A stretch of 64,000 nt of DNA from Prevotella veroralis DSM 19559 = JCM 6290 (GCF_000377625.1 NZ_KB898330.1:134692-198691), one strand, 5' to 3'. Numbered from the stretch's first letter, positions 10,767-20,328 are shown. Notes: generated by a model from the sequence alone, not told the origin. Program-made: numbers and translations.

Positions 10767-12926
10767 TTAGCCTAATCGTAGTGAACATTCCATCCCTTTC
10801 TTAACTTTATCGCCTGGAGCAAGGCTTTGCTCAATGACACGACCTCTACCATTAATACGCACCTTAATGCCTTTCTTCTCCATTAGATAGACTGCATCGC
10901 GTGCTCCCATACCGCGCACATTGGGTACAATGTGCGCCTTGTTGATAGCCTCCTTATGGAAGGTCAGCGATTTACCATTCTCTGTTGTTGTACCCCAGAT
11001 AGGGCTCCCGAAAGGGTAAGCACCATTCCATCCGTTTGTCACGTTGAAGCCAAGTGTATTCAAAACATAGTCTGTTGCCAATAGATTCCCTATCTTTGCT
11101 GATGGGATGAGAATCGATGATTTATCTCGTGCATCACTGACATTTAACTTTAGACTCTGCGCCATTATTCCTTCTGCAATATGGTGGAACACGACTCCAC
11201 TCATACCACCACCAGAGGCTGGCAGACCGCTCTTTTGAATACAAACAATACAACTGTAACGTGGTTTGTCAGCAGGGAAGAAACCTGCAAAACTTAGTAG
11301 ATAGTTCACTGCGCCAGCCTTGTATCCAGCTGCACCTTTGGACATCTGCGCTGTTCCTGTCTTACCTGCAACAAGGAACTTGTCGGACCCAGCCCTCTTA
11401 CCAAGACCTTCTGATACTACTTCTGTTAGGATTCGTGTAATATCTTTGATGGTACTCTCCTTCGCAATATGTTCCTTTACGACTTGTGGAGGATTGTCAT
11501 AAAGGACTTGACCATTCTTTACTATTTGTTTTACGAAGCGTGGTCTCATCATCTTTCCGCCATTGGCAATGGCATTGTAGAACGCTAGTGTAGAGATAGG
11601 GGGTATCTGTGTCTCATATCCAATACTCATCCATGGCAGTGCTGTTGCACTCCAGTTATCATATTGCCCATGGTGATTCTTATGTGGCATACGTATCTTA
11701 GCAGGTGATGACCCCACAATTGGTATGTGAAAATTAGTAGCGAGTCCGAGGTCGTAAATACCCTGAACAAACTTCTCAGGGTTCTTGTGGTAATGTAGAT
11801 CGATGATACGACTTACACCGATGTTAGAGCTATATTTCAAAGTCCAAGGCAGTGTTAACGTCCCATAGCCACCACGAGTCCAGTTGTGATCCTTCATCTC
11901 CCTGCCATACATAGGCCATACTCCTGGACCAGTCTGCACCGTATAAGTCGTATCAACGAGACCATCATCAAGAATAGTCATAATAGATGCTGTCTTAAAG
12001 ACGGAACCTGGTTCTAGCAGGTCGCTAACCGCATGATTCTTTACTTCTCGATACTCCCCATCGCTACACTTATCCATGTTGACGATGGCTTTTACGTCTC
12101 CTGTCGCAACTTCCATAACGATAGCTACACCTACATTGCCATTCACGTTTGGATCTTTCAGTTCGTCAATCAAAGCTCTCTCGGCTAAGTCTTGCATACC
12201 AACATCAATGGTTGTGATTATGTCAGCACCATCGATTGGAGGTGTATCGGTGATATTTAAGAACTTGTTTCGAACCTTACGACGGTGGATGATACCATCA
12301 GTTCCGCGCAAAATCGAGTCGTATGACAGTTCAAGACCACAACGGGCGGTATCTTTTGCACCGAACATGTCTCCTACAGTGCGCTGTGCCAAGGAACCGA
12401 ACGGACGCCTACGAGCATTGAACTCTTCCCAGTGGAAGCCGCTCTTAAACTTAGATAGATGTAAGATAGGTAAGGTCTGGATTTCTTTGAATGTATTGTA
12501 GTCTATGCGCTCATCCCATATCGCCCAGTGTTTACTCATCTTATGGTAACCTTCCAAGAGGTGCTCCTTGAAGGCAGCAGCTGACCGCTCAGGAAAGATG
12601 TTATTGAGACCTTTGCTGATGTAATTAATACTATCAATAAAGGCGGTATCATTGCCTGCTTCTTTAAGAGCATTGAAGTCTAAATACACCTTGAACTCCG
12701 GTAGTGAGCTAGCCATGAGTTGCCCATCACAACTAAGAATGTTACCTCGTGTTGGTTTAACCTTTACGCTATCTTTCTTTTGCGTAGCAGCAACTTCCAT
12801 CCAATAAGACCTATTGGCTGTCATTGTATAGATGGTTTTTCCAAGTACAGCAAGCGCAATCAGCGACATCACAATGGCGATGATGCTGTAACGGGGGATG
12901 ATCTTATTATTATTGAACTTGCTCAT
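10767..12926 (-). CDS. ftsI: FtsI/PBP3-type septal transpeptidase with PASTA domain
   Basis: Class B penicillin-binding protein that crosslinks septal peptidoglycan with FtsW. One membrane segment lies at residues 13-33. The transpeptidase motifs are all present: LLEPGSVFKTAS (SxxK), KYSSNIGVSR (SxN) and AGKTGTAQMS (KTG). The last about 60 residues, beginning HIVPNVRGMGARDAVYLMEK, form a PASTA domain, which E. coli FtsI lacks. Length 719 fits Bacteroidales. The start lies 5 bases after the preceding ftsL-like gene. Confidence 0.96.
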   Translation of the reverse strand: MSKFNNNKIIPRYSIIAIVMSLIALAVLGKTIYTMTANRSYWMEVAATQKKDSVKVKPTRGNILSCDGQLMASSLPEFKVYLDFNALKEAGNDTAFIDSINYISKGLNNIFPERSAAAFKEHLLEGYHKMSKHWAIWDERIDYNTFKEIQTLPILHLSKFKSGFHWEEFNARRRPFGSLAQRTVGDMFGAKDTARCGLELSYDSILRGTDGIIHRRKVRNKFLNITDTPPIDGADIITTIDVGMQDLAERALIDELKDPNVNGNVGVAIVMEVATGDVKAIVNMDKCSDGEYREVKNHAVSDLLEPGSVFKTASIMTILDDGLVDTTYTVQTGPGVWPMYGREMKDHNWTRGGYGTLTLPWTLKYSSNIGVSRIIDLHYHKNPEKFVQGIYDLGLATNFHIPIVGSSPAKIRMPHKNHHGQYDNWSATALPWMSIGYETQIPPISTLAFYNAIANGGKMMRPRFVKQIVKNGQVLYDNPPQVVKEHIAKESTIKDITRILTEVVSEGLGKRAGSDKFLVAGKTGTAQMSKGAAGYKAGAVNYLLSFAGFFPADKPRYSCIVCIQKSGLPASGGGMSGVVFHHIAEGIMAQSLKLNVSDARDKSSILIPSAKIGNLLATDYVLNTLGFNVTNGWNGAYPFGSPIWGTTTENGKSLTFHKEAINKAHIVPNVRGMGARDAVYLMEKKGIKVRINGRGRVIEQSLAPGDKVKKGMECSLRLG

Positions 12927-12931
12927 ATTTC

Positions 12932-13654
12932 TTACTTCTCGGGTACATTTATTATATAAGGTGGGCGGTCTGACATTTTCAGAACGCTGTCCTTTCTATT
13001 CTTTAGTAGTTCCAGAATGTGGCTCTCTCGAGACTTCTCTGTAAGCTGACTACTACTTGATAAAGCTCTGTACTTTGCATCTTCTAATTCAGTGTTGAGC
13101 TTATCAATCTCTATCAGATACTTTTGTACGCTGTACCTATTAGATATATAAACGATGATGAAAGCAACAATCACAAGGATTAACCAGATGTTATTGCGTA
13201 ACAGACGGGCAGAGAGAATGTCGCCACCAAGTATCTTGCGCAGTGTAAAGTTAGATGATTGAGGCTGCTCGTCTTCACGTGCTTGTTCTGCGATAGCTGC
13301 CTTGAGTATCTTAACCTCAGCTTCTTCTTCTTTTTCTCGTTCCTCTTCTTGGTGTTTCTTCTCTTCTTCCTTTATTTGTCGTTTTGCTTCTTTCTTTCGT
13401 TCCTCTTCATCTTGAACAGGGGTGTCTTTAACCCTTTTCTCTGTTAACATATCACCTTTAAGGTGGGAAATGTTTATATCTTTATTACCATCTGTAACCT
13501 CTAAAGCTATTGGAGAGGACTCTTCTCCCTCATAGATATCACCTTTGGCGAGTGGATTAATGACTGATTTAGATTTGTCATCATCCGTATTGTCTCTACC
13601 ACGAAAGCTTTCAGCGGTTACATCTATATTCTTTATGTCGTTCTTGTCAATCAT
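12932..13654 (-). CDS. FtsL-like cell division protein with charged N-terminal extension
   Basis: 240-residue bitopic protein in the ftsL position between rsmH and ftsI. Residues 1-75 look disordered; about 80-125 are almost entirely Glu/Lys/Arg/Gln (for example KEAKRQIKEEEKKHQEEER). A membrane segment near 152-170 (NIWLILVIVAFIIVYISNRY) is followed by a periplasmic coiled coil (EIDKLNTELEDAKYRALSSS). The membrane segment plus coiled coil matches FtsL, which bridges FtsB/FtsQ and FtsWI; the N-terminal extension roughly doubles its usual length. The call rests on topology and position. It overlaps rsmH by 8 bases. Confidence 0.85.
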   Translation of the reverse strand: MIDKNDIKNIDVTAESFRGRDNTDDDKSKSVINPLAKGDIYEGEESSPIALEVTDGNKDINISHLKGDMLTEKRVKDTPVQDEEERKKEAKRQIKEEEKKHQEEEREKEEEAEVKILKAAIAEQAREDEQPQSSNFTLRKILGGDILSARLLRNNIWLILVIVAFIIVYISNRYSVQKYLIEIDKLNTELEDAKYRALSSSSQLTEKSRESHILELLKNRKDSVLKMSDRPPYIINVPEK

Positions 13655-14591
13655 CTGCTTTCTTTTCTGCTATTCTTAGTTTGGCACTTCGGCTACGTGG
13701 ATTCAGTTCTTGTTCGGCGTTACTTGCAGTGATAACCTTATTGTTTATTAGTCGGAAGGGAGTTTCCCGTCTTCCGTAGAAATCTTGCTTTACTTTTCCT
13801 TCTACATTCCCCGATTTCATGATGTTCTTAACCATTCGATCTTCCAAGGAGTGATAAGTAATTACAGAGAGGCGTCCCCTAGGGGCAAGTAACTCGGTTG
13901 CGGCCAGCAACATCTCACGTAAGGCATCCATCTCATGATTGACTTCAATGCGTAGAGCTTGGAACATTTTTGCCATGTCTTTCTTCTCTCTTGCGTGTAA
14001 AAAGAATGGTTCAACGATGGATAGCAGATCCTTTGTCGTTTTGAATGTCCGCTTTTCTCTTGCCTTAACGATAGCTGCTGCGATACGACGGGATTGCTTA
14101 ATCTCGCCATAGAGATATAATATATCAGCTATTTGCTCCTCATCATATTCATTGAGAATATCGGCTGCTGTACGACCAGCTCGCTTATTCATTCGCATAT
14201 CGAGAGGTGCTTCGAACCGAAAAGAAAAGCCACGTGTTTCATCATCGAAATGATGACTGCTAACTCCCAAGTCGGCTAGTAAGCCGTCAATATGATCTAT
14301 GCTATAATAGCGCATCCAGTTCTTTAAGTACCTAAAGTTCGAACGAATGAAAGTAAAACGGTCGATTTGCTCCTCGCTTAGTCCCATCTTGCTAACGTTC
14401 TGTTCAGCGTCTGCATCTTGATCGAAACTATATAGATGACAGCCCTTCTTGAGGCGAGATAGGATCTCACGACTATGTCCACCACCACCAAAAGTCACAT
14501 CCACATAAATTCCATTTGGGTGGATGTTCAGACCCTCAATACTATCGTTGAGAAGTACTGGAACATGATATGTTTCTGCGGTTTTAACCAT
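13647..14591 (-). CDS. rsmH: 16S rRNA (cytosine1402-N4)-methyltransferase RsmH
   Basis: S-adenosylmethionine-dependent methyltransferase that modifies C1402 of 16S rRNA. The signature YVDVTFGGGGHSREIL near the N-terminus, LADLGVSSHHFDDETRGFSF and VITYHSLEDRMVKN are typical of RsmH/MraW. The frame extends to an ATG at 14627, overlapping mraZ by 32 bases. I prefer the ATG at 14591 (MVKTAETYHVPVLL): it starts just after the mraZ stop and gives a normal 314-residue protein. The longer form cannot be excluded. Confidence 0.95.
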   Translation of the reverse strand: MVKTAETYHVPVLLNDSIEGLNIHPNGIYVDVTFGGGGHSREILSRLKKGCHLYSFDQDADAEQNVSKMGLSEEQIDRFTFIRSNFRYLKNWMRYYSIDHIDGLLADLGVSSHHFDDETRGFSFRFEAPLDMRMNKRAGRTAADILNEYDEEQIADILYLYGEIKQSRRIAAAIVKAREKRTFKTTKDLLSIVEPFFLHAREKKDMAKMFQALRIEVNHEMDALREMLLAATELLAPRGRLSVITYHSLEDRMVKNIMKSGNVEGKVKQDFYGRRETPFRLINNKVITASNAEQELNPRSRSAKLRIAEKKADD

Positions 14592-14595
14592 CTTG

Positions 14596-15096
14596 TCAAT
14601 CTTTTGTGGTTGCGGATTCTTCTTCATTCAAGAAATTGTTTGAGAAGAAATCATCAGTTCCCATGGTTTCCTCCATGGCTTTGCTAAACTCTTCAGCCGA
14701 CATGAAAGGCTGTTCGGAGTCACCAGTTGCCCATATCTCAATACAGTCATCCATCCCTGTAAAGCGTATTTGCTGGTCTATGTTGACCATTTTTAGATAA
14801 CGCTTAGGGATGAGGAAGCGTCCACTATTGTCTAGTGTGATAATCTCTACATCGGTTACAAACTGTCGATAAATCATCTGGTCATGTTTGTTCCAACGAC
14901 TTAGTCGTTTGCGCAAAGCATCCATTCGTTGATTCCAAACCGATCGAGGATAAAGTACAAGGCATGGTTCAAAGATATCTTTACGCAATATTAACGACTC
15001 TTCGCCAGATGCATTTAGCACCTTGCGGAATGTTGCAGGCAGAAAAGCACGACCTTTTGTGTCTGTTTTTGCGTCTATATTTCCTAAGAACCTCAC
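14596..15096 (-). CDS. mraZ: MraZ, first gene of the dcw cluster
   Basis: DNA-binding AbrB-fold regulator that forms ring-shaped oligomers and represses the dcw operon in the bacteria studied. The N-terminus MRFLGNIDAKTDTKGRAFLP and the second repeat around EIITLDNSGRFLIPKRYLK are the two MraZ half-domains with the DxxGR motif. The 166-residue protein has an extra acidic C-terminal tail of about 20 residues. It is the first gene of the cluster; a -7 box lies about 30 bases upstream, so autoregulation there is plausible but unseen. Confidence 0.95.
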   Translation of the reverse strand: MRFLGNIDAKTDTKGRAFLPATFRKVLNASGEESLILRKDIFEPCLVLYPRSVWNQRMDALRKRLSRWNKHDQMIYRQFVTDVEIITLDNSGRFLIPKRYLKMVNIDQQIRFTGMDDCIEIWATGDSEQPFMSAEEFSKAMEETMGTDDFFSNNFLNEEESATTKD

Positions 15097-15127
15097 GTGT
15101 ACTTCTTATAAAACTCGTATTTGGCTT

Positions 15128-15135
15128 CAAAGTTA
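15128..15135 (-). promoter_or_regulatory. Putative -7 box of the dcw operon
   Basis: On the minus strand the octamer reads TAACTTTG, matching the Bacteroidota -7 consensus TAnnTTTG, 31 bases before the mraZ ATG. No clear TTG occurs at the usual upstream distance, so the -33 element is weak or absent. Confidence 0.5.
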
Positions 15136-15316
15136 CACATTTTTCCCCACATATCTCCACTATACTCCACTATATTTCATAAAGGCTCTTTTTTTTGTGA
15201 AAATTAACGCTTTTCTGGTTGTTGAAAACAGTGTTTTAAAATCAGGTAGTAGTATTCTTTTTGTTCTAAAGAGCATATTTTTCGATAAAAAAGAGGGTTA
15301 ATTCAAATGGTTTAGT

Positions 15317-15324
15317 TATTTTTG
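15317..15324 (+). promoter_or_regulatory. Putative -7 box of the glycine-lipid acyltransferase genes
   Basis: TATTTTTG matches TAnnTTTG and lies 27 bases before the ATG at 15352. It overlaps an upstream TTG codon at 15322, so that TTG cannot be the start if this promoter is used. No clear -33 TTG is visible. Confidence 0.5.
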
Positions 15325-15351
15325 CATGTTATTACGAGGAATTTCTTGAAC

Positions 15352-16179
15352 ATGAGTAGTTCGATAGAGAAGACAATAGACATTGACAAGATACTTGTAG
15401 ATAAGATGGGAGCAAAAGCGAAGTTTGTTCCTTCTTTTGTTGTAAAGTGGCTGAAGCACATCATTCATGAGGATGCAGTGAATCAGTTCCTGTGGGAGAA
15501 TAGAGGCTTGACAGGTACTGAATGGCTCAAAGAGTGTGTACATTATCTGGATATGACGTTGCAGATTGAAGGTCTTGAGAATCTACCGGATAAAGATGAC
15601 GGAAAGCTTTACACGTTTGTTTCTAACCATCCTCTTGGTGGGCAAGATGGTGTTGCTTTAGGTGCAATTATTGGGCAACATTATGATGGAAAGTTCCGTT
15701 ATTTGGTGAATGATTTGCTTTTAAATCTTCCAGGTTTGAAGCCTGTTTGTATTGGAATCAATAAGACGGGCAAGCAAAGTAGAGACTTTCCTCGTATGGT
15801 TGAGGCTGGCTTCCAAAGTGATAATCACATGTTGATGTTCCCTGCAGGACTGAATAGTAGGAAGATAAATGGGCGTATTCATGACCTTGAATGGAAGAAG
15901 ACTTTCATTACAAAAAGCGTCGAATATCATCGTGATGTAGTACCTATCTTTTTTGGAGGGAGAAATTCTGATCGATTCTATCGTATAGCTCATTTTAGCG
16001 ATAAATACGTCAAAAAAGTGAATATAGCAATGCTGTTTCTTGTCGATGAAATGTATAAAAATGTTGGGAAAACATTTCGTGTTGTTATCGGCAAACCTAT
16101 TCCTTGGCAGACATTTGATAAGTCTAAAACACCGATGGAATGGGCAAAATTCGTTGAAGATAAGGTGTATGAATTGTAG
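15352..16179 (+). CDS. GlsA-like lysophospholipid/O-acyltransferase family protein
   Basis: 275-residue acyltransferase of the PlsC/OlsA superfamily. VSNHPLGGQDGVALG is a variant of the NHxxxxD acyltransferase motif, and MFPAGLNSRK supplies the substrate-binding Pro-Gly region. A GNAT-type gene follows 81 bases downstream. Bacteroides thetaiotaomicron has this pair as glsA/glsB, where GlsA O-acylates the N-acyl-glycine made by GlsB. By that analogy the product should be a glycine (or ornithine) lipid. The start is the ATG at 15352, because the upstream TTG at 15322 overlaps the -7 box. Family is certain; the glycine-lipid role is inferred. Confidence 0.8.
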   Translation: MSSSIEKTIDIDKILVDKMGAKAKFVPSFVVKWLKHIIHEDAVNQFLWENRGLTGTEWLKECVHYLDMTLQIEGLENLPDKDDGKLYTFVSNHPLGGQDGVALGAIIGQHYDGKFRYLVNDLLLNLPGLKPVCIGINKTGKQSRDFPRMVEAGFQSDNHMLMFPAGLNSRKINGRIHDLEWKKTFITKSVEYHRDVVPIFFGGRNSDRFYRIAHFSDKYVKKVNIAMLFLVDEMYKNVGKTFRVVIGKPIPWQTFDKSKTPMEWAKFVEDKVYEL

Positions 16180-16260
16180 TCCTATTCTATGAGGCTATTG
16201 ATAGTTAAGGGATAGGAGCGAATGAGAGAATAAAAGAGAAAGCAAAAGAAAAGTATATAT

Positions 16261-17250
16261 ATGGAAGAAGAAATCATCCAACCCATCAGCAAGGAAGTGC
16301 TCAGAAGCGAACTGACAGCAGATAAGTTACTTCGTATGACCAATAAGAGTCATAACGAAATCTACGTCATTACGGCTAAGAGTTCACCTAATGTGATGAA
16401 GGAAATCGGGCGTCTTCGTGAGATCGCGTTTCGTAATGCTGGTGGTGGTACGGGTAAGTCAATGGACATTGACGAGTTCGATACGATGGATAATTGTTGC
16501 CGACAACTTATAGTTTGGAACCCCGATGCGGAGGAGATTATAGGAGGCTATCGTTATATCTTCGGAAGCGATTGGAAGGTTGCTAAAGATGGACAACCAG
16601 TATTAGCAACAAGCCACATGTTTCATTTCTCCGACAAGTTTATGAAAGAGTACGCACCCTATACTGTTGAGTTAGGACGCTCTTTTGTATCCTTAGAGTA
16701 TCAAAATGTTCGACGCAACTCAAAGAGTATCTTTGCTCTTGATAACCTTTGGGATGGGCTCGGAGCATTGACAGTCTTGAACCCAGACTGTAAGTATTTC
16801 TTTGGTAAGATGACGATGTATCCTTCTTATATACGCCGTGGAAGGGATATGATCCTATACTTTCTAAAGAAGTATTTTGATGATAAAGACAACCTTATAA
16901 TACCGATTAAACCGCTTAAAATAGATACCCCTATAGCCGAATTGGATGCTCTTTTTAATGGTGAAAACTTTAAGGAAGATTACAAGATACTGAATAGTGA
17001 AATTCGAAAGTTGGGTTATAACATTCCTCCTCTCGTCAACGCTTATATGAATCTGTCTCCGACTATGAAGTTATTTGGTACCGCGATCAACTATGGCTTT
17101 GGCGATGTAGAGGAAACGGGAATCTTAATAGCTGTTGATGAGATCTTCGAGGAGAAGCGCATTCGGCATATTGAGAGCTTTGCGGATGAGCATCCAGAGG
17201 CATTAGAGTTCACTAGTGGGGCTAATCACGTTATTTATAAGGCGAAATAG
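16261..17250 (+). CDS. GlsB-like N-acyltransferase (GNAT superfamily)
   Basis: 329-residue protein of the OlsB/hemolysin-like GNAT family. The core ELGRSFVSLEYQNVRRNSKS resembles the acyl-acceptor and acyl-carrier binding region of OlsB-type N-acyltransferases, and IGGYRYIFGSDW precedes it. GlsB of B. thetaiotaomicron is thought to attach a 3-hydroxy fatty acid to the amino group of glycine. The adjacent GlsA-like gene would complete a two-step glycine-lipid pathway. No separate promoter is visible in the 81-base gap, so cotranscription is likely. Confidence 0.8.
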   Translation: MEEEIIQPISKEVLRSELTADKLLRMTNKSHNEIYVITAKSSPNVMKEIGRLREIAFRNAGGGTGKSMDIDEFDTMDNCCRQLIVWNPDAEEIIGGYRYIFGSDWKVAKDGQPVLATSHMFHFSDKFMKEYAPYTVELGRSFVSLEYQNVRRNSKSIFALDNLWDGLGALTVLNPDCKYFFGKMTMYPSYIRRGRDMILYFLKKYFDDKDNLIIPIKPLKIDTPIAELDALFNGENFKEDYKILNSEIRKLGYNIPPLVNAYMNLSPTMKLFGTAINYGFGDVEETGILIAVDEIFEEKRIRHIESFADEHPEALEFTSGANHVIYKAK

Positions 17251-17414
17251 GGTAGGGTATTCTCCCTTGTGGAGGGCAACTTTTACTTATATTGTTATTG
17301 ATAAATAATCCTGCTATCAATGGCTTTCTACCTTTTTTTGATATATTTAGTAAACCATTCTTGGAACCCCAGCTTATAAGATAAGAATGTGCTTTCTTTA
17401 TTCTTATGGGGCTT

Positions 17415-17453
17415 CTTCTTTTGTGTATTTGGGTTCTGTATATACAAAAGAAG
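17415..17453. terminator. Hairpin in the convergent region after the gls-like genes
   Basis: Arms 17415-17428 and 17440-17453 pair over 14 positions with one G-T wobble. They lie between convergent genes (gls-like pair, plus; glnN, minus). There is no long T run on either side, so termination is only suggested. The rest of 17251-17611 is AT-rich and I see no gene in it. Confidence 0.4.
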
Positions 17454-17611
17454 AGTATCTTTAGAGGTGAAAAATAGATTAAAAATGCTGGCATAATAGA
17501 CTATTAAATACTAAAAAATAATCTATTTTTTAAGGTTGATAAATATCTTTTCCTACTTACAGAAGTTGTTTCTCTAATAAAGAGAATGGTCTTTATGGTT
17601 TTAGAAGATAA

Positions 17612-17657
17612 TTAAAAGAGAGCATCAGCGAGCCTATTTCTGTGGTTCGTTTGATGC
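17612..17657 (-). terminator. glnN intrinsic terminator
   Basis: On the minus strand, about 70 bases after the glnN stop, an imperfect stem begins GCATCAAACGAACC and closes with GGCTCGCTGATGC, followed by TCTCTTTTAATT. This fits an intrinsic terminator for glnN. Confidence 0.65.
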
Positions 17658-17723
17658 ACTCATGTTATAGAAGTATATTCTTAGGGTTCTCATCGATACT
17701 TATTACCGATGAAATCGTTGTTT

Positions 17724-19913
17724 TTATCGGATGAAGAGAAGTTCGCGATACTTTGGAAGTGTCCATAACTCATCACTGACAACCAACTCTAGTTTATCGA
17801 TTTGATACCTAATCTTCTCCATTTTAGGAGCTATTGTATCATGATAAGCAATGGCTCTTTCTCGTTGATTCTCAATCTTGTTAGCTACCTTTCGTGCGTT
17901 AACAAGCTCCTCAATACCGCTTTCTATGAGTGTAGTACGCTCTGCTATCTCACGGATAATCTTGATATTCCGTTCACTAAGTTGTTTACCTTCTACATCC
18001 CCAAAGACGTCCATCATGTTCTGAACATTCTTAGCCAATTGACTCTGATAGTGCGTTGCGACAGGGATAATATGGTTCATTGCAAGGTCGCCCATGACGC
18101 GTGCTTCAATCTGAATCTTCTTAGTGTATGTCTCCCATTTAACCTCATTTCGAGCCTCTAACTCATTATGGCTTAAAACATGAGTAGCCTCAAACATTTT
18201 GATAGAGGCTGTATCAAGATAGCGATCAAAGCATATAGGACAACTTGCCTCACAATCAAGTCCGCGTTGAGCAGCTTCTTTCTTCCAATCACCAGAATAT
18301 CCGTTTCCATCGAAACGGATCGGTTTGCAAGTCTTGATGTCTTCGCGTATAACATCAATGATAGCAGAGTTCTTTTCTTCTCCTTTAGCCATTAATGCAT
18401 CCACCCGATCGGCAAAGTTGTTTAGAGCTTCAGCCACAGCAGCATTAAGAACAATCATTGCTGAAGCACAGTTAGCCTCTGAACCAACCGCACGGAACTC
18501 AAATCGATTACCCGTAAATGCGAATGGTGAGGTGCGGTTTCGATCGGTGTTATCGATGAAAAGTACTGGTATCTCTGGTATCTCTAGACGCATACCAGTC
18601 TTACCACTTAGCGCAAATAAATCATCTTTATCAGCTTTCTCAATATGGTCAAGAAGATCGCTAATCTGCTTACCAAGGAATGATGAGATGATAGCAGGTG
18701 GTGCTTCGTTAGCACCAAGACGATGATCATTGGTGGCACTCATTACTGATGCCTTCAATAAACCGTTGTGTTTATATACTGCCATCAATGTTTCTACGAT
18801 GAAGACAACGAAACGGAGATTATCAATAGGGGTCTTTCCTGTGGCATGTAAGAGTACACCAGTGTCCGTACTCAAACTCCAGTTGTTATGTTTTCCAGAA
18901 CCATTAATACCCCCGAAAGGCTTCTCGTGCAATAGAACTCGGAAGCTATGCTTGTGTGCAACCTTCTTCATTAAAGACATCAAAAGCATGTTGTGGTCAA
19001 CAGCTAAGTTACATTCTTCAAAGATAGGAGCCAACTCGAACTGACCGGGAGCAACTTCGTTATGGCGAGTCTTGCATGGAATACCCAGCTCAAGAGCTTG
19101 TATCTCTAGGTCTTTCATGAATGCTTGAACACGCTCAGGGATAGTTCCAAAGTAGTGATCGTCCATCTGCTGGTTCTTTGCGGAGTCGTGTCCCATAAGC
19201 GTTCTACCCGTTAGCATCAAGTCAGGACGTGCGAAGTAAAGATCCTCATCAACAAGGAAATATTCTTGCTCCCAGCCTAGGTTGCTTGTAACTTGCTTTA
19301 CTTCGGGATAAAAGTATTGGCAAACTTTAGTTGCTGCAACGTTTACAGCACGTAAAGCCTTTAGTAGTGGAGCTTTGTAGTCGAGTGCTTCTCCAGTATA
19401 AGATATGAATATTGTTGGAATACAAAGTGTGTCGTCGATAATAAATACAGGACTTGTCGGATCCCAGGCAGAGTATCCTCGGGCTTCAAAGGTATTTCTT
19501 ATGCCTCCATTTGGGAATGAACTCGCATCCGGTTCTTGCTGAACAAGGAGCTTACCAGAGAACTCTTCAATCATTCCGCCTTTACCATCGTGCTCAATGA
19601 AAGCATCATGTTTTTCAGCAGTACCTTCTGTTAATGGTTGAAACCAGTGTGTATAATGAGTTACACCATTCTCTTTAGCCCATTGTTTCATGCCTTGTGC
19701 TACTGCATCTGCAATCGATCTATCTAGTCGACTGCCGTTATCCATGACATCAACGAGCTTTTTGTAAATGTCGGCAGGTAGATACTTGTACATCTTAGAG
19801 CGGTTAAACACGAGCTTTCCATAGAACTCTGAAGGGCGTTCCGTTGGTGTATTGACTTCTACTGGTCGTTTCTTGAACGCTTCTTCAACAGCTTCAAATC
19901 TTAAATTTGCCAT
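17724..19913 (-). CDS. glnN: Type III glutamine synthetase GlnN
   Basis: Condenses ammonia and glutamate to glutamine using ATP, the main ammonium assimilation step. At 729 residues it is the long GSIII form typical of Bacteroidales. GSIII marks are GGINGSGKHNNWSLS (about residue 334) and SATNDHRLGANEAPPAIISS (about residue 394), with the metal-binding region EFELAP-like sequence GQFELAPIFEECNLAVDHN. It is monocistronic, with its own consensus promoter at 19945-19976. A candidate small RNA lies just upstream on the same strand. No adenylylation-type partner is nearby. Confidence 0.96.
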   Translation of the reverse strand: MANLRFEAVEEAFKKRPVEVNTPTERPSEFYGKLVFNRSKMYKYLPADIYKKLVDVMDNGSRLDRSIADAVAQGMKQWAKENGVTHYTHWFQPLTEGTAEKHDAFIEHDGKGGMIEEFSGKLLVQQEPDASSFPNGGIRNTFEARGYSAWDPTSPVFIIDDTLCIPTIFISYTGEALDYKAPLLKALRAVNVAATKVCQYFYPEVKQVTSNLGWEQEYFLVDEDLYFARPDLMLTGRTLMGHDSAKNQQMDDHYFGTIPERVQAFMKDLEIQALELGIPCKTRHNEVAPGQFELAPIFEECNLAVDHNMLLMSLMKKVAHKHSFRVLLHEKPFGGINGSGKHNNWSLSTDTGVLLHATGKTPIDNLRFVVFIVETLMAVYKHNGLLKASVMSATNDHRLGANEAPPAIISSFLGKQISDLLDHIEKADKDDLFALSGKTGMRLEIPEIPVLFIDNTDRNRTSPFAFTGNRFEFRAVGSEANCASAMIVLNAAVAEALNNFADRVDALMAKGEEKNSAIIDVIREDIKTCKPIRFDGNGYSGDWKKEAAQRGLDCEASCPICFDRYLDTASIKMFEATHVLSHNELEARNEVKWETYTKKIQIEARVMGDLAMNHIIPVATHYQSQLAKNVQNMMDVFGDVEGKQLSERNIKIIREIAERTTLIESGIEELVNARKVANKIENQRERAIAYHDTIAPKMEKIRYQIDKLELVVSDELWTLPKYRELLFIR

Positions 19914-19944
19914 ATCTTTTACCTTAAAATGAAACTTCGTATTG

Positions 19945-19976
19945 CAAAAATAAGCATTTTCCTTATATCTAGCAAA
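19945..19976 (-). promoter_or_regulatory. glnN promoter
   Basis: On the minus strand TTTG (19976-19973), 20 bases, then TATTTTTG (19952-19945) match the Bacteroidota consensus exactly. Predicted transcription start is near 19938, giving a leader of about 25 bases. Confidence 0.75.
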
Positions 19977-20123
19977 GTATTTAAGAATATATAAAGGTGC
20001 AAAGTTTAAGATACAAGGGGTTAATACTTTACAATAAAGAAGAGTGTTACCTGGATTGCTAAAGGTCTACTCACATTGTTTGAAATAAGCCTCTTTTTCA
20101 AGGTAAAAGTTTTCTTCCTCAAT

Positions 20124-20161
20124 TACAAAAAGAGTGTATATCTGCTCACGCAGACATACAC
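20124..20161 (-). terminator. Strong intrinsic terminator with GTGA tetraloop
   Basis: Minus-strand stem of 14 positions with one mismatch, capped by GTGA (GNRA type) and followed directly by TTTTTG. It lies upstream of the glnN promoter, so it ends a transcript other than glnN: either the candidate small RNA or helicase read-through. Confidence 0.75.
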
Positions 20162-20322
20162 TCAGCCACTTAACTAAATAACTCAAAAATTATTTGACTC
20201 AAAATATTCTTTAGGTAGTCTTCGTCACGAGGACATAACCTAAGTACTTACATTTGACTATTAACTTACTAATAACTATTTAAACGTAATTTGATTGCTA
20301 CTCAATAATAGCTTTGAATTAA
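20130..20322 (-). ncRNA. Candidate small RNA between the helicase gene and glnN
   Basis: The 630-base gap between glnN and the helicase gene has no credible ORF but shows a transcript-like layout on the minus strand. A TATCTTTG -7 box (20336-20329) is followed by about 190 bases ending in a 14-position stem (20161-20148 with 20143-20130; one mismatch, GTGA tetraloop) and TTTTTG. The -33 element is weak. Internal complementarity AGGT/ACCT with GTC/GAC around 20241-20215 suggests structure. It could instead be a distant terminator of the helicase transcript. Boundaries are estimates. Confidence 0.45.
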
Positions 20323-20328
20323 CGGTTG

